Positions 4,858 through 8,780 of a stretch of 8,780 nt of DNA are shown piece after piece. This DNA is from Pseudomonadota bacterium. Lineage in GTDB: Bacteria > Desulfobacterota > WTBG01 > CAIYCZ01. The position numbers and the translations under genes were made by a program. The notes below the pieces were generated by a model that searched no databases, had not been told where the DNA came from, and saw only the letters and a program-made list of their open reading frames with translations. Each line of letters starts with the position of its first letter. The first letter of the stretch is position 1. The stretch spans positions 2,510 to 11,289 of the forward strand of contig JAPLIX010000012.1 of assembly GCA_026388865.1 (NCBI GenBank). Direction: 5' to 3'.

Positions 4858-7800
4858 CTAAACAGTTGCTACGGCTGCCTCGCGGCTGCGGTCTTTGGAA
4901 TGGTCGCGGGCGACGAGCATGTAGATGGACGGGATAACGAAGAGGGTAAAGATGGTGCCGATGGCCATGCCGCCGACGAGCACGAGGCCGATCGAGTTGC
5001 GGGCGGCGGCGCCGGCGCCGGAGACCAGCGTCAGCGGAAAGTGACCGGATATGGTTGCCACGCTGATCATGAGGATCGGGCGCAGGCGGGTCATGGCCTG
5101 GAGCTTGTTGGCGAACTCGACGATCAAGATGCCGTTTTTTGAGACCAGGCCAATCAGGGTCACCAATCCCACCTGGGAGTATATATTGAGCGTCGTCGTC
5201 CAGCCGGTTGTCCAGAATGGTATGTTCGGGCTGGGCATCTTCAGGAACATAAAGATGAGCGCCCCGAACATCGCCAGCGGCACCGAGCCGGCGAGGATGA
5301 CAAAAGGATCACGGAAGCTGTTAAACTGAGCCGCAAGCACGAGAAAGATGAGAATCATGGCAAGCCCAAAGGCGGGGAGAAATTTGTGCCCTTCAGTTCT
5401 GAGCTGGCGCGACTCGCCCGTATAATCAATCACATAGCCCTGGGGCAGAATTTTGGCGGCTTCGTCTTCCAAATAGCGCAGCGCCTCGTCGAGTGGGCGC
5501 ATGGCCACGCCGCTGATCTTGACGGCATTCAACTGCTGGAAGCGGTTCAGCGTGCGCGCAACGGTGGAGTCGCGCATCCCGGCGACCGTGCTCAGCGGCA
5601 CCACCTGACCGCCGGACCCGGTGATGTAAATATGCTGCAGCTGATCGGGATTGAGGCGGTCAACGCGCTTGATCTGCGGAATGACCTTGTAGCTGCGGCC
5701 GGCAATGTTGAAACGATTCACATAATTGCCGCTCAGCATCGCTGACAGGTCAGCCCCGACCTGCTGGAGATTGAGCCCCAGGTCGGCCACCCGGTCGCGA
5801 TCAATCACGATCTCGGACTGCGGCTGATCGATCTTGACATCGAGGAGCGGCGGAAAGGCAAATATGCCGCTCTGCACCGCCTGCAGCTGGATCTTCGTGG
5901 CAAGGGCCAGGACCTGGTCCAGCTCAGCCGTAGATGCGATGATGAACTCTACCGGAAAATCACCTCCTCCCGGCAGCGCCGGAGGAGTTACCGGCAAAAC
6001 TTTTATGCCCGGGATGGCACGCAGCTTCTGCTGCACTTCAGAGAGAATTTGCTTAGTTGTCCGCTTGCGCTCGTTCCACGGCTTGGTGATCAGACCGCCG
6101 AATCCGCCTGCCGGGAACGTGATCTGGAAGGTGAAGTCGGTTTCAGGAATACTCTGAAATATCTTATCGGCCGCAGTAGTAAAATGGCTGGTCAGTTCGA
6201 GGGCGGAGTTTGCCGGCGCATCGACAATGCCGAAAATCGCCCCCTCGTCCTCGATAGGAGCAAGTTCAGCAGGCGACATCATGAACATGGGTATCGTGAG
6301 CAGGCTCAGGATAATCCATACCGTATAGACAGCCGGACGCGCGTTGAGCGTGACGTCGAGCCAGCGGCCGTATGCGGTCCGTAACCGTTTAAAATAATCT
6401 GCAATTATTTTTGCCAGCCCATGCTCTTCAATCCCCGGTTTCAGCATTTTGGCCGACATCATGGGAGAGAGCGTTAGCGCGACAACTCCTGAAATGATGA
6501 CCGCGCCGGACAGGGTCAAGGCGAACTCTCGAAACAGCGAGCCGGTCAGCCCCCCCTGCAAACCGACGGGTACATATACTGCCGCCAGGGTCAGGGTCAT
6601 GGCGATAATGGGCCCAACCAGCTCGCGGGCGCCCAGCAGCGCTGCCTCTGTCGGTGTTTTCCCTTCGCTCAGATGCCGCTCGACGTTTTCAACCACGACA
6701 ATGGCATCGTCGACCACAAGTCCTACGGACAGCACAATAGCCAGCAGCGTGAGCAGGTTGATGGTGAAGCCGAACACCTGCATCAGGAAAACCGCCCCGA
6801 TAAGCGACAGGGGTATCGCCACAATCGGAATAATAACCGAGCGCACGGAGCCGAGGAACAGAAATATGACAATCATGACGATGATCAGGGTATCGGTAAG
6901 GGTTTTCAAAACCTCGCTGATGGCATTATTGATATAGTCGGTGGCATCATAGGCAAAGCCCGCCTGCATGCCGCTGGGCAAATCCTTTTCGATGAGCGCC
7001 ATCTCCTTGCGCACGCGCTTGATCACATCGATGGTGTTGGCGTTGGGCAGGGTGGCAATTTCCATAAAGACAGCGGTCTGCCCTGATAATCGCACTTCGG
7101 CGTCATAGTCCTCGGCGCCCAGCGCAATCTCGCTGATGTCTTCCAGCCGCACGATGGCGCCGCCCTGTTCGCGGATGACCAGCTGCTTGAACTCCTCCGC
7201 TGAATGCAGGTCGGAGTTTGCGGTCAGGTTGACCTGGATGAGCGAGCCTTTTGTCTGGCCGACAGCGGTGAGATAGTTGTTGCTGGCCAGCGCCTGGCGG
7301 ACCTGCGCCGGGCTGATGTTGAGCGCGGCCATGCGCTCGGGCTTAAGCCAGATGCGCATGGCGAAGGTGCGGGCGCCGAGAACATCGGCGCGCTGTATGC
7401 CCTCGATGGCGGAAAGGCGCGGCTGCACGGTGCGGATGAGGTAGTCGGTGATCTGGTTCTGCCCAAGAATGTCGGACCTGAAGCTCAGATAGGCCGCGGC
7501 AAACTGGCTGTCAGCCGCCTGGATGTTGATGATCGGCACTTCAGCCTCCGGGGGCAGGTCCTGGCGAACCTGGTCAACTTTAGAGCTGATTTCTGCGAGC
7601 GCCTTGAGCGGATCGTAGTTGAGCTTCAGCCTGACGCTGATGCTCGAGAAGCCCTGAGCGCTTTTGGACTGGATGTAGTCAATGCCGTCGGCGGCCGCAA
7701 TAGCTCGCTCCAGCGGCGTGGTAATGAAGCCGCGCACCAGATCAGCGCTGGCACCGACATAAACGGTCCTGACGGTGACTGCCGAATTCTCGCTGCGCGG

Positions 7801-7911
7801 AAACTGGCGGACGATGACCGAGCGGATCGCCTGCAACCCCGCAATGATGATGACGAGATTGATAACCAGCGCGAGAACCGGACGGCGGATAAAAAGGTCG
7901 GTAAAGTTCAT
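4858..7911 (-). CDS. RND multidrug efflux permease (HAE1/AcrB-MexB type) with a small internal deletion
   Basis: Inner-membrane proton-driven pump that works with a periplasmic adaptor and an outer-membrane channel to export hydrophobic compounds. It has 1017 residues counted from ATG at 7911 (MNFTDLFIRRPVLAL, the usual family start). A TTG at 7920 would add three residues. No clear Shine-Dalgarno is seen. Layout: TM1 (about 10-28), first porter loop, TM2-6 (about 335-487), second porter loop, TM7 (about 523-544) and TM8-12 (about 842-997). The proton relay is intact, with adjacent Asp401/Asp402 in TM4 (VGLVVDDAIVVVENVERH) and Lys925 in TM10 (LVSKNGILIVEFAN). After FANKLQ the sequence jumps straight to AMTRLRPILM, lacking about 14 residues compared with AcrB-like proteins. 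The drug-type (HAE1) class is clear from similarity; the substrate is not. The adaptor gene lies 52 nt upstream, so an operon is likely. Confidence 0.95.
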   Translation of the reverse strand: MNFTDLFIRRPVLALVINLVIIIAGLQAIRSVIVRQFPRSENSAVTVRTVYVGASADLVRGFITTPLERAIAAADGIDYIQSKSAQGFSSISVRLKLNYDPLKALAEISSKVDQVRQDLPPEAEVPIINIQAADSQFAAAYLSFRSDILGQNQITDYLIRTVQPRLSAIEGIQRADVLGARTFAMRIWLKPERMAALNISPAQVRQALASNNYLTAVGQTKGSLIQVNLTANSDLHSAEEFKQLVIREQGGAIVRLEDISEIALGAEDYDAEVRLSGQTAVFMEIATLPNANTIDVIKRVRKEMALIEKDLPSGMQAGFAYDATDYINNAISEVLKTLTDTLIIVMIVIFLFLGSVRSVIIPIVAIPLSLIGAVFLMQVFGFTINLLTLLAIVLSVGLVVDDAIVVVENVERHLSEGKTPTEAALLGARELVGPIIAMTLTLAAVYVPVGLQGGLTGSLFREFALTLSGAVIISGVVALTLSPMMSAKMLKPGIEEHGLAKIIADYFKRLRTAYGRWLDVTLNARPAVYTVWIILSLLTIPMFMMSPAELAPIEDEGAIFGIVDAPANSALELTSHFTTAADKIFQSIPETDFTFQITFPAGGFGGLITKPWNERKRTTKQILSEVQQKLRAIPGIKVLPVTPPALPGGGDFPVEFIIASTAELDQVLALATKIQLQAVQSGIFAFPPLLDVKIDQPQSEIVIDRDRVADLGLNLQQVGADLSAMLSGNYVNRFNIAGRSYKVIPQIKRVDRLNPDQLQHIYITGSGGQVVPLSTVAGMRDSTVARTLNRFQQLNAVKISGVAMRPLDEALRYLEDEAAKILPQGYVIDYTGESRQLRTEGHKFLPAFGLAMILIFLVLAAQFNSFRDPFVILAGSVPLAMFGALIFMFLKMPSPNIPFWTTGWTTTLNIYSQVGLVTLIGLVSKNGILIVEFANKLQAMTRLRPILMISVATISGHFPLTLVSGAGAAARNSIGLVLVGGMAIGTIFTLFVIPSIYMLVARDHSKDRSREAAVATV

Positions 7912-7963
7912 AGTCAGCAAGAATAATGACAGAGTTTAGAGCCGTGGCGTCACATCATCCCGA

Positions 7964-8780
7964 TCAGGTGTCTTTGGGTGTGGGCGCGATTTTGAATTCA
8001 GGAGCCAGGGTATTATCAACAGCGACTGCCTGTCCGTTGCGCAGTTTAAAGACGCCGGTACTCACGACGGTCTCGCCTTCCTTCAGCCCGGCGATGACGG
8101 CAGCGAAATCTCCGTGCCGCACCCCGAGCCGCACAAACTGCTGGCGCACGACCCTGGCCGGCGGGCTGTTTTTGTCGTTTTTATCATCCTCCACGATGAA
8201 CACCGAGTCGCTGTAAGGAGCATTAAGCACCGCTGTAGCCGGTATGGCAAGCACGGTATTCTGCTCCGGCAGCACCACGGTCACGCTGACGAACATTCCG
8301 GGGCGAAGGCGGTGCCGTGTATTTTTCACCGTCGCCTGCATCATGATGTTGCGCGTGGCGGTTTCGACCTGGGGGTTGATCGCGGTGATCGTCCCCTCAA
8401 TAACCTGGTCGGGAAGCGCATCTGTTTTCACCCGTACGGTAAGGCCGGTACTGATCCGCGCAAGCTGCTGCTGCGGCAGGGAAAAATTTACAAAAATCGG
8501 ATCGAGGGCCTGGAGTGAAACGATCGCCTCACCGGCGCTTAGAATCTGGCCCAAATTGACCAAACGGATGCCAAGGACGCCGGCAAAGGGCGCCCTGATG
8601 GTTTTCTTCGCGATTAACGCCCGCATGTTGTCGGCCTGAGCAACGGCCTGCTTGTGCTGCGCATCAGCATTATCATATTCTGACTGGGACGAGGTTTTCT
8701 GGGCAAGAAGTTTGCGTGCGCGCTCCAAAGTTATTTTCGTCAGCGCAACCGTGGCCTCCGCCGAGCGGAGCTGCGCCGTC
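7964..8780 (-). CDS. RND efflux periplasmic adaptor (membrane fusion protein, HlyD/AcrA family), N-terminus beyond window
   Basis: Periplasmic adaptor that links the downstream RND pump to an outer-membrane channel. The frame is open through the right edge (first whole codon at 8779), leaving 271 residues. The TTG at 8728 is internal, not a start. Visible parts, in order: the end of the alpha-helical hairpin (SAEATVALTKITLERARKLL...QAVAQADNMRALI), the second half of the lipoyl domain (IRAPFAGVLGIRLVNLGQIL), the beta-barrel (VRVKTDALPDQVIEGTITAI...RLRPGMFVSVTVVL) and the membrane-proximal domain (LAIPATAVL...VSTGVFKLRNGQAVAVD). A short charged loop, EDDKNDKNSPPAR, in the last domain looks longer than usual. 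The missing N-terminus should carry the signal peptide or lipobox. The stop is followed 52 nt later by the pump start, with no terminator between, so the two are probably one operon. Confidence 0.93.
   Translation of the reverse strand, partial: TAQLRSAEATVALTKITLERARKLLAQKTSSQSEYDNADAQHKQAVAQADNMRALIAKKTIRAPFAGVLGIRLVNLGQILSAGEAIVSLQALDPIFVNFSLPQQQLARISTGLTVRVKTDALPDQVIEGTITAINPQVETATRNIMMQATVKNTRHRLRPGMFVSVTVVLPEQNTVLAIPATAVLNAPYSDSVFIVEDDKNDKNSPPARVVRQQFVRLGVRHGDFAAVIAGLKEGETVVSTGVFKLRNGQAVAVDNTLAPEFKIAPTPKDT

Noticed and set aside
7204..7926. 240-residue plus-strand open frame opposite the RND pump gene
   Set aside because: It is the antisense shadow of a strongly conserved coding region. 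Its composition is typical of a reverse-frame artefact and it has no family resemblance.

Overview
The window looks like chromosomal DNA from an anaerobic, Gram-negative-type bacterium. A tungsten/molybdenum aldehyde ferredoxin oxidoreductase-family enzyme and a ferrous-iron (FeoB) transporter suggest an anaerobe. An RND efflux pump with its periplasmic adaptor requires an outer membrane. The protein styles and an intergenic GGGGACAGATTTATTTTC element fit Desulfobacterota or a related lineage, but this placement is inference. Every convincing gene lies on the minus strand, so the text below follows the direction of transcription, from high to low coordinates.

Right part (8780 to 4858): an RND efflux module. 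The C-terminal 271 residues of a membrane-fusion (adaptor) protein enter from the right edge. After a 52-nt gap comes a nearly full-length HAE1-type (AcrB/MexB-like) inner-membrane pump. The pump lacks about 14 residues in the cytoplasmic stretch before TM11, apparently an in-frame deletion. No outer-membrane channel gene follows it.

Middle (4779 to 2929): a complete AOR-family gene with all four [4Fe-4S] cysteines in place and its own Shine-Dalgarno sequence. No small partner subunit lies next to it in the window.

AT-richer island (about 2928 to 2085): an 18-nt A/T homopolymer, then a textbook type II toxin-antitoxin operon. It has a promoter, a 24-bp near-palindromic operator over the -10 box, a ribbon-helix-helix antitoxin, and a PIN-domain toxin overlapping it by ATGA. 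The 3' end of the toxin gene has undergone a perfect 52-bp tandem duplication. The duplication replaced the original stop and left a non-coding relic copy between the toxin and the next gene, a small DUF3467-family protein (2052 to 1768).

Left part (1767 to 1): a roughly 500-nt intergenic region with a probable repetitive-element remnant and an inverted repeat flanking a possible feoB promoter. It is followed by a FeoA-FeoB fusion that runs off the left edge after 420 residues. The fusion has atypical G4 (NKWD) and first-gate (SCGCKVP) motifs.

The window holds several ordinary functional modules. I do not see a clearly new multi-gene system. The most interesting items are the remodelled toxin terminus, the pump deletion, the unusual FeoAB variant, and the regulatory palindromes.
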